A stretch of DNA of 64,000 nt, from positions 240,624 through 304,623 of the forward strand of contig NZ_SLVP01000008.1 in NCBI RefSeq assembly GCF_004345425.1. The letters run 5' to 3'. Below, one piece after another: positions 27,202-35,436 of this stretch. Origin of the DNA: Paenibacillus sp. BK033 (GTDB lineage Bacteria > Bacillota > Bacilli > Paenibacillales > Paenibacillaceae). The position numbers and the translations under genes were made by a program. Every line of letters begins with the position of its first letter. Within the stretch, counting starts at the first letter, position 1. The notes under the pieces are model-generated. The model was given only the letters and a program-made list of their open reading frames with translations, was not told the origin of the DNA and did no database searches.

Positions 27202-28604
27202 GAGTAATTCCCCCTCTTTCTTGCGAATGACAGGCTTGGCGCCCATGCAAGCGTCTGAACGCCCGGTTTGCGCCTGACGAGCAGAACGGCCGCCGAGTTC
27301 CAGACGATAATCGACAGGGTAGAGGCGAGAGCTCCGCCAAGCATCCCCATTGCCGGGATGAGCAGCGCATTAAGCGCCGCATTCACGACCGCGGCAGCGA
27401 TCAGCACTTTGGTGAGCGCGTTCTGGCGTCCGGTCATCGTAGCGACGGTGCCGTTCTGCCCGCAATAAGCGCTGAACAGTTGGCCGAAGGCCAGAATCAG
27501 CAGGGACGGATAGGCCTTCGTGAACTCCGGACCAAAAAGTCCCAGCGTCCAATGGCCAAGCACGACGAAGTAAGCAAACACAACCGCCGCGAAAGCAAAT
27601 CCGATCCGTCCCGTGCGGAGGCATACCCGCTGGAGACCGGCCATATCGCCTTTTGCATACTTTTCGGATACAAGCGGCGATGCCGTCATATTCACGGCGG
27701 TCAGCATAAACGACACCAGGACGGCCAGCCGGACCGCTGCCGAGAAGAGCCCCGACTCGGTCTCGCCTCTCATAAAGCCCATCATTAACACGTTTAATTG
27801 TCCAAGAATCAAATACATGCCGGCATTAATCATTAACGACGATGATAATCGCAGCCAGCCGCGCGTCTCATAGTTCGGCTTGACCGCAGCCGTCTGCGGG
27901 CCAATCCGCTTCTTCAGCACAATCGCGCCAATCACGTACGTGACGGCCGTTGCTATCGCGAAGCAGAGCAGCGCCATCGCGGCTCCAAGCTTCACGCCGG
28001 CAGCGCCAAGCGCCGCGACAAACCCAATCGTCAGTACCGGGCGGATAATCTTTTCCGGCATTTGCGCGAATAACGCGTCCTTCATCGCCTGCAGCGCGCT
28101 TTGGCGCAAGGTAGCGAGAGTAAGAAGCGGAATCGCGGCAAAGCCGGCGATATAAGCAATCGTCTTGGCGTGAGCTTCGCTTCCGCCTGTTCCGCCCCTG
28201 CCCCAGTCCATCAGAGCAACAACGGCTATGCCGATAAGCGCGGCCAGAACGGATAGCGTAAAGCCAATTTGATTGCTTCGGCGAAGCAGCCCTTTGATTA
28301 ACGGCCAGTCGCCTTTCACCCGATAGGCGGAGACCAGCTTTACCGTTGCGGTATCAAAGCCAAGCTTCGCCGGGAAAACCATAAACGTAACCACTGTCGT
28401 TACAAACGCGTATATGCCGTAATCCTGTACGCCAAGCAGCCGGGCCAGCGCAATCTGCAGCAGCATTGCCAATCCCATCCCAACGGAGTTGATCAGGAAG
28501 CTGGCGCCTCCTCCCCGGCCGAGCCGCGAAGCGATTAGCGTTCGAATAGAGCCTGCGCCCGTGCTTGCGCTCGAGGCGCTGCCCTCCTTGATGCCGAGTT
28601 TCAT
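27198..28604 (-). CDS. Oligosaccharide flippase (Wzx-type)
   Basis: A 468-residue polytopic protein of the MOP exporter superfamily with about fourteen hydrophobic segments, beginning near residue 36 (SFLINSVGMGLAMLLQIALA) with the RLLGVQDYGIYAF motif characteristic of Wzx/RfbX proteins. It should move the undecaprenyl-linked EPS repeat across the membrane. ATG 28604 lies eight bases after GAGGAG, while an in-frame GTG nine bases upstream is too close to it. Confidence 0.9.
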   Translation of the reverse strand: MKLGIKEGSASSASTGAGSIRTLIASRLGRGGGASFLINSVGMGLAMLLQIALARLLGVQDYGIYAFVTTVVTFMVFPAKLGFDTATVKLVSAYRVKGDWPLIKGLLRRSNQIGFTLSVLAALIGIAVVALMDWGRGGTGGSEAHAKTIAYIAGFAAIPLLTLATLRQSALQAMKDALFAQMPEKIIRPVLTIGFVAALGAAGVKLGAAMALLCFAIATAVTYVIGAIVLKKRIGPQTAAVKPNYETRGWLRLSSSLMINAGMYLILGQLNVLMMGFMRGETESGLFSAAVRLAVLVSFMLTAVNMTASPLVSEKYAKGDMAGLQRVCLRTGRIGFAFAAVVFAYFVVLGHWTLGLFGPEFTKAYPSLLILAFGQLFSAYCGQNGTVATMTGRQNALTKVLIAAAVVNAALNALLIPAMGMLGGALASTLSIIVWNSAAVLLVRRKPGVQTLAWAPSLSFARKRGNYS

Positions 28605-28643
28605 GCTGCACACTCCTCAAAAGACAAACATTAGTTAACCGCG

Positions 28644-30473
28644 TTAACCTGCAGCCGTTGCGCCGCCATTGCGGTAGGTAGGCACCAGATGCTGCAGAAC
28701 CGCGCGGATATCGTCCGGATGCTGGCCAAGCACCTTTTCCATCTTGCGAATCTCGAAATCAAGCTCTTTACGGTTGAGCTGTACCGGTCTGCCGATAAAG
28801 ATCCGGTTATGCTTCGTGGAAGAAAGACCTTCTTCATTCGTCAGCAGCTCTTCATACAGCTTCTCGCCTTCGCGCATGCCGGAGAACGTAATGTCGATAT
28901 CGACATGCGGCTCGTAGCCCGACAAACGGATCAGGTCGACGGCCAGATCGTAAATTTTGACCGGCTTGCCCATATCGAGGATGAATACCTCGCCGCCCTT
29001 GGCGAACGAGCCTGCTTGAATAACGAGCTGGACGGCTTCCGGGATCGTCATGAAATAACGCACCATCTCCGGATGGGTAACCGTTACCGGACCGCCTTTG
29101 ACAATCTGCTCCTTGAAGCGCGGAATAACGCTGCCGCGGCTGCCAAGCACGTTGCCGAACCGTACCGCTACGAACTTCGTGTTGCTGTGCATGTCGAGAG
29201 ATTGAATAAACATCTCGGCGATCCGCTTCGTTGTCCCCATCACGCTTGTCGGGTTAACGGCTTTATCCGTCGAGATCAGCACGAAGCGTTCCGCTCCGTA
29301 GGCGTCCGCGCATTCGGCAACGTTTTTCGTTCCGAATACGTTGTTCTTGATGGCTTCCGCCGGGTTACGCTCCATCAGCGGCACATGCTTGTGAGCTGCG
29401 GCATGGAAAACGACCTGCGGCTTGAATTTGGCAAACACGCTGTCGATCCGCGTTCGGTCCTGTACATCGGCGATAACCGTCTCGATAGGCAGATTCGGGA
29501 ATGAGCTGCGCATTTCCATCTCAATCGTGTAAATACTGTTCTCGCCGTGGCCAAGAAGCAGCAGCTTGCTTGGTTTGAAAGGCGCGATCTGGCGGCAAAG
29601 TTCGGAGCCGATCGAACCGCCTGCTCCCGTTACGAGAACGACTTTTTCTTGCACGTATCCGGCGATGTGCTCGAGATCGGTACGGATCGGGTCGCGGCCA
29701 AGCAGGTCCTCTACGCTGACATCGCGCATGCGGCCTGCCGCGCCGCGGTTATCAATCATGTCCTGAAGATCCGGAACGATCTTCAGCTTCGCTTTTGTTG
29801 TTTTGCAAAGATTAACCAGCTCGGAAATTTGAGTCTTCGATACCGAAGGCATCGCGATAATAATCTCGTCGATTTGATGCGATTCCACCACGCAAGCAAT
29901 CTCCTTGCGGTTGCCGAGAACCTGCAGCCCCAGGATATCCATCCGGTGCTTGTACGGGTCGTCATCGATAAAACCAACCGGCGTAACGCTGACGCCGTCG
30001 TTCTGCATCATTTCCTTCGCGATCAAGGTCCCGCAGCTCCCCGCTCCGATAATAAGCGCGCGACGGCCGCCTGCCGGCTTGCTCACGCTGTATTTATCGC
30101 AGAAGATGCGCCAGGCAAGGCGCGGAGCGGTAAGCAGCAGAAAAGTGCCTGCCGCGTGATGCAGCATAAGCAGCGGATGAGCTTCACCCTGCATCACCCA
30201 CCAGGCAGCAAACGGAACAACAGCGGAGACCAGGGCAACCTGCAGCAGGCAAAGCATGTCCGAAATGCCGGTATACTGCCAGATCCGGCGGTGAAGACGT
30301 AGACGGTGGAGCCGCCAGAAGCCTACGACTGCCGCTAACGCTGCATAAGACAGCCAGGCAACCGCCCCGCCTTGTGGCGCCGATGGTTCAAGCGCATACG
30401 CGATGGCGAAGCTGGCAAGCACGGCTGCCAGATCCCCCGCCACAATAACTTTTGTCCGATAATGAGCCCGCAT
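28644..30473 (-). CDS. Membrane-bound UDP-GlcNAc 4,6-dehydratase (EpsC/CapD/PglF family)
   Basis: A 609-residue nucleoside-diphosphate-sugar dehydratase. Four N-terminal membrane segments (within about residues 8-120) lead to a CoA-binding-like domain (ALIIGAGSCGTLIAKE) and the catalytic SDR domain: GAGGSIGSE (283-291), STDK (401-404) replacing the usual tyrosine motif, and Lys416 in GTTKR. The family converts UDP-GlcNAc to UDP-4-keto-6-deoxy-GlcNAc, first step to bacillosamine. AGGAGG precedes ATG. It follows the tyrosine kinase gene after a 134-base hairpin-containing gap. Confidence 0.93.
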   Translation of the reverse strand: MRAHYRTKVIVAGDLAAVLASFAIAYALEPSAPQGGAVAWLSYAALAAVVGFWRLHRLRLHRRIWQYTGISDMLCLLQVALVSAVVPFAAWWVMQGEAHPLLMLHHAAGTFLLLTAPRLAWRIFCDKYSVSKPAGGRRALIIGAGSCGTLIAKEMMQNDGVSVTPVGFIDDDPYKHRMDILGLQVLGNRKEIACVVESHQIDEIIIAMPSVSKTQISELVNLCKTTKAKLKIVPDLQDMIDNRGAAGRMRDVSVEDLLGRDPIRTDLEHIAGYVQEKVVLVTGAGGSIGSELCRQIAPFKPSKLLLLGHGENSIYTIEMEMRSSFPNLPIETVIADVQDRTRIDSVFAKFKPQVVFHAAAHKHVPLMERNPAEAIKNNVFGTKNVAECADAYGAERFVLISTDKAVNPTSVMGTTKRIAEMFIQSLDMHSNTKFVAVRFGNVLGSRGSVIPRFKEQIVKGGPVTVTHPEMVRYFMTIPEAVQLVIQAGSFAKGGEVFILDMGKPVKIYDLAVDLIRLSGYEPHVDIDITFSGMREGEKLYEELLTNEEGLSSTKHNRIFIGRPVQLNRKELDFEIRKMEKVLGQHPDDIRAVLQHLVPTYRNGGATAAG

Positions 30474-30607
30474 TATTAATTCCTCCTAAAATGAATTACT
30501 TTACCAACGGTAAAACAGCTACGTTTGCGGTAATTCATACTTCGTAAGCATCAGCTCTTCCCTTTGCGTTTATCTATTTATGGTTCTGCTTTAGAGTCTG
30601 ATTCGTC
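30474..30607 (-). other. Hairpin-containing gap between EPS kinase and dehydratase genes
   Basis: No gene. On the minus strand TGAATTAC and GTAATTCA form an outer arm pair enclosing TTTACC GTT GGTAAA, just upstream of the dehydratase ribosome site. In B. subtilis the antitermination RNA EAR lies in the same position between epsB and epsC; whether this gap is homologous cannot be told by eye. Confidence 0.4.
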
Positions 30608-31294
30608 TCACGTCCGATCGGCGTATTCGTAGTAAGGTCCCGCTTCGCGATGGGTCGTCTGGTTCAGCGCGATGCCAACGATTCTGGCCTGCACGAATTG
30701 CAAGGCGTTTTTCGCTTTGATGGCATGCTGCTTCTTGCCGGTACGCGCATTGACGACCAGCAGTACGCCATCGCATTTGTTTGCCACAACCTGCGCATCC
30801 GCTACGGCCAGGACCGGCGGCGTGTCGATCAGCACCATATCGTACTGCTCGCGAAGCTTCCCAAGCAGCTCTTCCATTCGGGAAGATCCCAGAAGCTCCG
30901 ACGGATTCGGCGGTACCGGCCCGGAAGGCAGTACGTCTAGTCCCTTAATGCGGGTTTCCTTGACGACTTCCCTAAGATCGGCCTGCCCGGATAACACATG
31001 CGACAGTCCCGTGCGGTTGCTGAGCCCAAAGTTGTAATGGGCCGTTGGCTTCCGAAGATCCGCATCCACCAGAATGGTGCGCCTCTCCATCTGCGCATAA
31101 GTGACTGCCAGATTCATAATGGTCGTCGACTTGCCCTCTTCCGGCCCCGCCGAGGTGACCATCAGAAGCTGCAGCGGGCGGTCCGTCTCGGCGTATTGCA
31201 GATTCGTACGCAAGGTACGGTATGCCTCCGAGATCGGGGAAGTGGGGTTAGCCTCGGCGACAACCGGGCGAAGTTTGAGATCACTGCGCGACAT
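30608..31294 (-). CDS. CpsD/EpsB-type bacterial tyrosine kinase
   Basis: A 228-residue BY-kinase that drives and regulates chain length of EPS. Walker A SAGPEEGKST (48-57), Walker A' ILVDADLRKP (74-83), Walker B VLIDTPPV (about 153-160) and a C-terminal tyrosine cluster PYYEY (220-224) that is autophosphorylated in homologues. It is the cytosolic ATPase partner of the membrane adaptor encoded just upstream, overlapping by 14 bases, as in other Gram-positive EPS operons where the two halves are separate proteins. Confidence 0.93.
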   Translation of the reverse strand: MSRSDLKLRPVVAEANPTSPISEAYRTLRTNLQYAETDRPLQLLMVTSAGPEEGKSTTIMNLAVTYAQMERRTILVDADLRKPTAHYNFGLSNRTGLSHVLSGQADLREVVKETRIKGLDVLPSGPVPPNPSELLGSSRMEELLGKLREQYDMVLIDTPPVLAVADAQVVANKCDGVLLVVNARTGKKQHAIKAKNALQFVQARIVGIALNQTTHREAGPYYEYADRT

Positions 31295-32045
31295 TGCTAT
31301 TCTCCCCCTCCTTTCCTATCGTGATTTTGCCTGCGGCCAGTGCCTTCGGCTTCAGATCGCCTTGCTTAATATTCGGTATGGCTGCCAGCGTAGGAAGGCC
31401 AAGATACCGTTCCACGTCGCTTTCCGTCCGTAACGTATCGTCAAAGTAATTAAGAGCCAGTACCAGCGTGATCGACAGCAGGAAGGCAGCGACAAATCCG
31501 ATCGCGATGTTCAGCTTGGTCTCCGGCTTCACCTTCATCGGCTGGTCGTTCGAGTCCGCGGTATGAAGGATATACACGTTGTCGACCTTCATGATGAGCG
31601 GGATCTGCTGCTGGAACACATAAGAGACGGTGTTAACGACTTGCGCCGCTCTTTTGTAATCCGTGTCCAGATAAGAGATGGTGACCACCTGCGTACCGTT
31701 CACCGAGCTGAATCGGATATTATGCATCAGCTGCTGGGTCGTCAGCCCAAGCTCGGGATGCTTCTGCACCACCAGATCCATAATGGCCGGAGTCTTGATA
31801 ATTTCCTTGTACGTGTTGATTAAGCTTAAATTCGTGTTGATCATATTCAGATCGAGCTTGAATGATCCCGCCTGACCCGCTGTCGAATTGACGATCAGCT
31901 TCGTATAGGCTTCATAGACGGGCTTCATCACCCAGGCGCTGTAGGCTCCCGCCGCAGACGCACCGAGTACGGTCACGAGAATGACCAGCCAAAGCTTTTT
32001 CCGAATGAGCCACACTATTTCCTTTAAATCCAGTTGGCTGCTCAA
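31281..32045 (-). CDS. Wzz/YveK-type chain-length determinant, kinase adaptor
   Basis: A 254-residue membrane protein with one transmembrane helix near residues 15-38, an extracytoplasmic domain, and a second helix near residues 180-203, followed by a cytosolic tail that would activate the kinase. It matches CpsC/EpsA proteins. The TTG start at 32045 lies nine bases after GGAGGT, while the ATG at 32063 has a ribosome site with no spacing. It is the first gene of the EPS locus, behind an unusually long leader. Confidence 0.88.
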   Translation of the reverse strand: MSSQLDLKEIVWLIRKKLWLVILVTVLGASAAGAYSAWVMKPVYEAYTKLIVNSTAGQAGSFKLDLNMINTNLSLINTYKEIIKTPAIMDLVVQKHPELGLTTQQLMHNIRFSSVNGTQVVTISYLDTDYKRAAQVVNTVSYVFQQQIPLIMKVDNVYILHTADSNDQPMKVKPETKLNIAIGFVAAFLLSITLVLALNYFDDTLRTESDVERYLGLPTLAAIPNIKQGDLKPKALAAGKITIGKEGENSNVAQ

Positions 32046-32063
32046 AACGACAATAACCTCCAT

Positions 32064-32830
32064 CCCTTTCCATCAACATTCGACTTTGATTATGTCATAA
32101 GGGTTATGGGGACATAGAGGGAAGAAGGTAATATTTTCAATTAGGCGGCTGTTATCATTTTTTGACTATGTATGGCATGCTGAATTTCCTAGCATTTCAT
32201 ATTTCTAATCAAGAATTAATCGTTTTGAGAGAATAATTTCCAGTAATTTCGAGGTTTATTACGTGCAAATTTCATTTATGGCCAAGTATTTCATACACAA
32301 CCTGAGGCACAGATTCAGGACGTCCGGGAAAATGGCGTTGCGCCGCATAGTAACAGGCTTTCGCGGGGACCGAAGGTTGAGGGAGCTGCTACAGATAGTC
32401 GCACCCAAAATCGCATGCAAGGGACTTTCGCCGTACGGTTGTCCAATAATCGGGATAATGCCCGGGAGGGTGAAAAGGATAAGAGGATTCTCATATTCCT
32501 TAGCCCTCCCGATTTCCTGCCCGTTGGCCTAGGTTTGACGCTAATTCAGAGTCCATTGGCCCCTGAAAAGGCAGGATCGGACTTTTTTTGAGTTGTCGGA
32601 AGAAGGCATTTCCCCTTATGAAACATCTAACTCTTTGTTAATTCCGACCGTTTTCATAGAAAATAACGTTTTTCCGCTTCAATCCCGTCTTTGTCTATAA
32701 ACCAATTGTAAAATAAGCTAGTCCAGATGTAGGACGATGGGCAATGGACTCCACACCCGAAGGGTTCCGAACCGCGGTCCCGTAGTCCGACAGGACCGAT
32801 GCCCGCGACAAATTGTAACCGTTTGCAGGA
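32064..32830 (-). other. Long hairpin-rich leader upstream of the EPS locus
   Basis: About 770 bases without a credible gene between the EPS adaptor gene and the efflux gene terminator. Visible structures include CGGGAGGG / CCCTCCCG (32463-32510 region) with nested AAGGA / TTCCTT arms, CCTGA / TCAGG near 32300, and two distant complementary arms at 32549-32563 and 32739-32751 (GAGTCCATTGGCCC against GGGCAATGGACTC). No riboswitch class was confirmed. It probably carries the EPS promoter(s) and a regulatory RNA. Confidence 0.5.
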
Positions 32831-32844
32831 AGCGTTTTTCGCAT

Positions 32845-32886
32845 AAAAAAAGCCCAGCCTGGTCTTTTGTAAGACCGGACTGGACT
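32845..32886 (-). terminator. Terminator of the 14-TM efflux gene
   Basis: Minus-strand stem AGTCCAGTCCGGTCTT / AAGACCAGGCTGGGCT (a few mismatches and GU pairs), followed by seven T residues. Confidence 0.88.
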
Positions 32887-32917
32887 TGTTTCTTCTATAT
32901 AATAGATGAAGGAATTG

Positions 32918-34354
32918 TTAATTGCTTGTTTCGACGCGCGGCGTTGGAACTGCTGTATCGCTTGCGGCAGTTGCAGCAGGCTTGCCCCGGCGAACCAGAA
33001 ACGCGACCGACAGGAAACCGATCGCCAGCATGGCCGCAAGAACAAACAACGCCGGAACGAGATGATCGCCGAAGGCCTCGGGCGAAGTGATGGCTCCGCC
33101 GCTTTCGAAGATCAAGCCGCTGATCGCTACGCCAAACACGCCGCCCAGCTCGCGGGAAGCATTGCTCAAACCGCTGGCTTCACCGGCCGCATGCTCGGGA
33201 ACGGACGTCAGAATACCGTGGGACAACGGGGTAAAGCTGAAGCCCATGCCCGCGCCAGCCGCAACCATCGCCGGAACGATGTAGCCAAACGGGAAGATCG
33301 CGCCTTGGCCGATAATCATAAGGGCAAAATAGATCATAGCCGCCGTCTGGAGGAACAGACCGAAGAGCAGAATTCTTTTCGAGCCGTATTTGCCGACGAG
33401 CAGGCCCGCAAGCGGTGCGCAGATCATCGTGCAGACGGTCCAGACCATTTCCCTTACGCCTGCTCCAAGCGCCGAATACCCTTGGGCTTGCTGCAGGAAC
33501 AACGTAAGCAGGAAGATCGCGCCAAAAATTCCGGCATTCATCCAAAAGCCCGCCGATAAGTAGGCGCTGTAGGTCCGGCTTTTGAAATAGGCGAATTGAA
33601 CAAACGGCTGCTTCCGGCTGCGTTCCCAGAAATAAAAGGCCAGCAGCAGAGCCGCGCCGCCCGCAATGGCGCCCCAGACGCTAAAGGCGTCCCAGCCCTC
33701 GGAGTTGCCGCGCATTAACCCAAACACGATACCGAACAACGATACGCCCAGAAGCACAATCCCCGGCAGGTCCAAAGGCTTGCGTTCACCCTTCGATTCC
33801 GTCAGCCACAACGCGCCAAGGATAACGGCAATGATGCCAACCGGCACGTTAATCCAGAAAACCATTTCCCAAGGCGCGCCATTAATAATAATCCCGCCGA
33901 CCAAGGGCCCAATGGACAGCCCTAGTCCGGAAATACCGGACCATAGGCCGATAGCCGCGGCGCGTTTCTCGGGAGGAAAGGCCGCATTCACGAGCGTTAA
34001 GCTGAGCGGAATGATAGCCGCGCTGCCGATCCCCTGCAGCGCCCTCGACAGCGACAGCTCGATGGAGCTGGTACTGAGGGCCGAAGCAAGCGAGCCAAGC
34101 GTGAACAACACGATGCCGAGCAGGAATATTTTTTTGCGGCCAAATCGGTCGCCAATCGCGCTAAACGGAATAAGCAGCACCGCAAAAGCTAACGTATACG
34201 CATTGAGGAACCATTGCAGGTCTGACATGCTGGCGTGAAATTCCTCCTGAATGGAAGGCAGCGCCACCCCGATAACCAGATTGTCGAGCATGGCCATAAA
34301 CAAAGCGATACAGGTCACAACAAGCAGCCGAACGCGGGAAGCGGTAGAAACCAT
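32918..34354 (-). CDS. MFS drug efflux transporter, DHA2 family (EmrB/QacA-like)
   Basis: A 478-residue exporter with about fourteen membrane segments. It has motif A GDRFGRKKIFLLG near residue 70, motif D1 LDNLVIGVALPSI near residue 23, and the motif C-like GPLVGGII near residue 150. DHA2 proteins expel cationic drugs and antibiotics in exchange for protons. GGAGAG lies before ATG in a T-rich leader. The gene sits downstream of a TetR-family gene with palindromic candidate operators and a possible leader peptide between them. Confidence 0.9.
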   Translation of the reverse strand: MVSTASRVRLLVVTCIALFMAMLDNLVIGVALPSIQEEFHASMSDLQWFLNAYTLAFAVLLIPFSAIGDRFGRKKIFLLGIVLFTLGSLASALSTSSIELSLSRALQGIGSAAIIPLSLTLVNAAFPPEKRAAAIGLWSGISGLGLSIGPLVGGIIINGAPWEMVFWINVPVGIIAVILGALWLTESKGERKPLDLPGIVLLGVSLFGIVFGLMRGNSEGWDAFSVWGAIAGGAALLLAFYFWERSRKQPFVQFAYFKSRTYSAYLSAGFWMNAGIFGAIFLLTLFLQQAQGYSALGAGVREMVWTVCTMICAPLAGLLVGKYGSKRILLFGLFLQTAAMIYFALMIIGQGAIFPFGYIVPAMVAAGAGMGFSFTPLSHGILTSVPEHAAGEASGLSNASRELGGVFGVAISGLIFESGGAITSPEAFGDHLVPALFVLAAMLAIGFLSVAFLVRRGKPAATAASDTAVPTPRVETSN

Positions 34355-34380
34355 GTTAAAATCTCTCCTTTTTTTGGTTT

Positions 34381-34400
34381 TTTATTTATCGATTAATAAA
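34381..34400 (-). promoter_or_regulatory. Candidate TetR operator box 1
   Basis: TTTATTTATCGATTAATAAA, an imperfect palindrome (arms TTTATT / AATAAA) just upstream of the efflux gene ribosome site and similar to the two boxes near the TetR gene. Confidence 0.5.
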
Positions 34401-34423
34401 TGCAAGCATAAAAAAATATAGAT

Positions 34424-34450
34424 CTAGATGGGATGGCGAATCAGATGCAT
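34424..34450 (-). CDS. Candidate 8-codon leader peptide upstream of the efflux gene
   Basis: ATG at 34450 with a perfect AAGGAGG seven bases upstream (34458-34464) opens a frame MHLIRHPI that stops at 34424. A T-rich stretch with seven T residues follows. Such short well-translated frames ahead of resistance genes can regulate them through ribosome stalling. Nothing but position and ribosome site supports it. Confidence 0.4.
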   Translation of the reverse strand: MHLIRHPI

Positions 34451-34483
34451 GCGTGGTCCTCCTTACGCAAATTATTTAATTAA

Positions 34484-34501
34484 TTATTTATTAATAAATA
34501 A
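34484..34501 (-). promoter_or_regulatory. Candidate TetR operator box 2, perfect 18-bp palindrome
   Basis: TTATTTATTAATAAATAA is a perfect palindrome in the likely promoter region of the efflux gene, between the TetR gene terminator and the leader peptide. Confidence 0.6.
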
Positions 34502-34513
34502 ATGAATAGCCTT

Positions 34514-34544
34514 TAAAAAATCCGCTTTGGAGCAAACGGATTTT
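34514..34544 (-). terminator. Terminator of the TetR-family gene
   Basis: Minus-strand stem AAAATCCG / CGGATTTT followed by TTTAAAGG. It separates the regulator transcript from the efflux gene, which therefore needs its own promoter. Confidence 0.75.
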
Positions 34545-34571
34545 ATCACGTAGCCGGAACGGCTTTGGATG

Positions 34572-35117
34572 CTACTCAGTGTGGCCTAGATCTCCCAGAT
34601 CTCCAAGCACGGGAAGTTCAAGGATTTCGGACATGGTAATTACCATGCCGCAGCCGATAAAGGTCGAAGCTTGCTGGCTTGGATTCGGGATCCCCGCCCG
34701 CTTGAACCGTTCTGTAATGAGTTGATGCACTTCGGCGAATCTCTGCTTCACGATCTCGCGGACGTTCGGCTCCGGCGTCGTGTAAGACTGCATGCAGAGC
34801 AGCGTCTCATCCCGGTGAGCGGCCATTAGCTCATTGAACGCTTCCCCCATATGATGGTGGAGCATTTCCGCCGGGGCTTCTACCTGGGAGAAAGCGTGTA
34901 GCAATCGTTTCTGCGCTCTCTCGAGGACAGCGAGGTACAATACTTCCTTCGATTTGAAGAAGTGAAACACGTAAGGCTGAGTGACCCCAACCTCTGCAGC
35001 AACCATAGCGGTTGTTGTCTTGTAATACCCGTTATTCGCAAATAGCGAGGCAGCTGCATCTAATATCTGTTCTTTCCGATTCGTTACAGCGTGGAAGTCT
35101 TTTTCTCTTGGCGTCAT
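34572..35117 (-). CDS. TetR family transcriptional regulator
   Basis: A 181-residue repressor. The N-terminal helix-turn-helix reads KEQILDAAASLFANNGYYKT through VGVTQPYVFHFFKSKEVLYL, and the C-terminal ligand domain is variable. ATG 35117 lies six bases after GAGG, and an in-frame TTG two codons upstream is less likely. Similar AT-rich palindromes flank both this gene's start and the downstream DHA2 efflux gene, suggesting autoregulation and control of the pump. The inducer is unknown. Confidence 0.88.
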   Translation of the reverse strand: MTPREKDFHAVTNRKEQILDAAASLFANNGYYKTTTAMVAAEVGVTQPYVFHFFKSKEVLYLAVLERAQKRLLHAFSQVEAPAEMLHHHMGEAFNELMAAHRDETLLCMQSYTTPEPNVREIVKQRFAEVHQLITERFKRAGIPNPSQQASTFIGCGMVITMSEILELPVLGDLGDLGHTE

Positions 35118-35130
35118 AGGCAACCTCGTT

Positions 35131-35150
35131 TATTTATTTATCAATAAATT
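35131..35150 (-). promoter_or_regulatory. Candidate TetR operator box 3
   Basis: TATTTATTTATCAATAAATT upstream of the regulator start shares TTTATTTATC with box 1 and has arms TTTATT / AATAAA. Confidence 0.5.
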
Positions 35151-35205
35151 ACTGTATACGATTGGAAATGTCAATAGGCTCCATCCAGAAAAATTTCTGC
35201 GATAT

Positions 35206-35230
35206 GGAAAAAGCCGACGAATGTCGGCTT
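35206..35230 (-). terminator. Terminator downstream of the APH-like gene
   Basis: Minus-strand stem AAGCCGAC / GTCGGCTT with a four-base loop followed by TTTCC, about 205 bases past the stop of the kinase gene. The rest of 35231-35436 holds no gene, only two weak tandem copies (about 58 bases apart) of a TAAGA..ACCGT element. Confidence 0.65.
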
Positions 35231-35436
35231 GATCGGCGCTCATATCTTGAGGCAACCTCCATGGTCATCGCTCACCCAGCCCCCGCGTTCGAACGTCGGA
35301 CCCTCCGTAACACACCTAGTCCGGATGGCTCACCCCGCTGTAAGACGGTTTTCACGTCTTATTTGGCAGCTCTACCCCACACTCGAGCGTCTGCCCCATT
35401 GCAGCACGGTTTTTTCCTCTTATTGCGCCTGAGCCA

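Noticed and set aside
32290..32420. Resemblance of the EPS leader to a c-di-GMP-I riboswitch (CAACC, GCGAAAGCC)
   Set aside because: The essential GGGCAAACC and GACGCAAAGCC elements are not present in order, so the class was not called.
32263..32532. Plus-strand 89-codon frame in the EPS leader
   Set aside because: No ribosome site and no recognisable domain; the region is dominated by hairpins.
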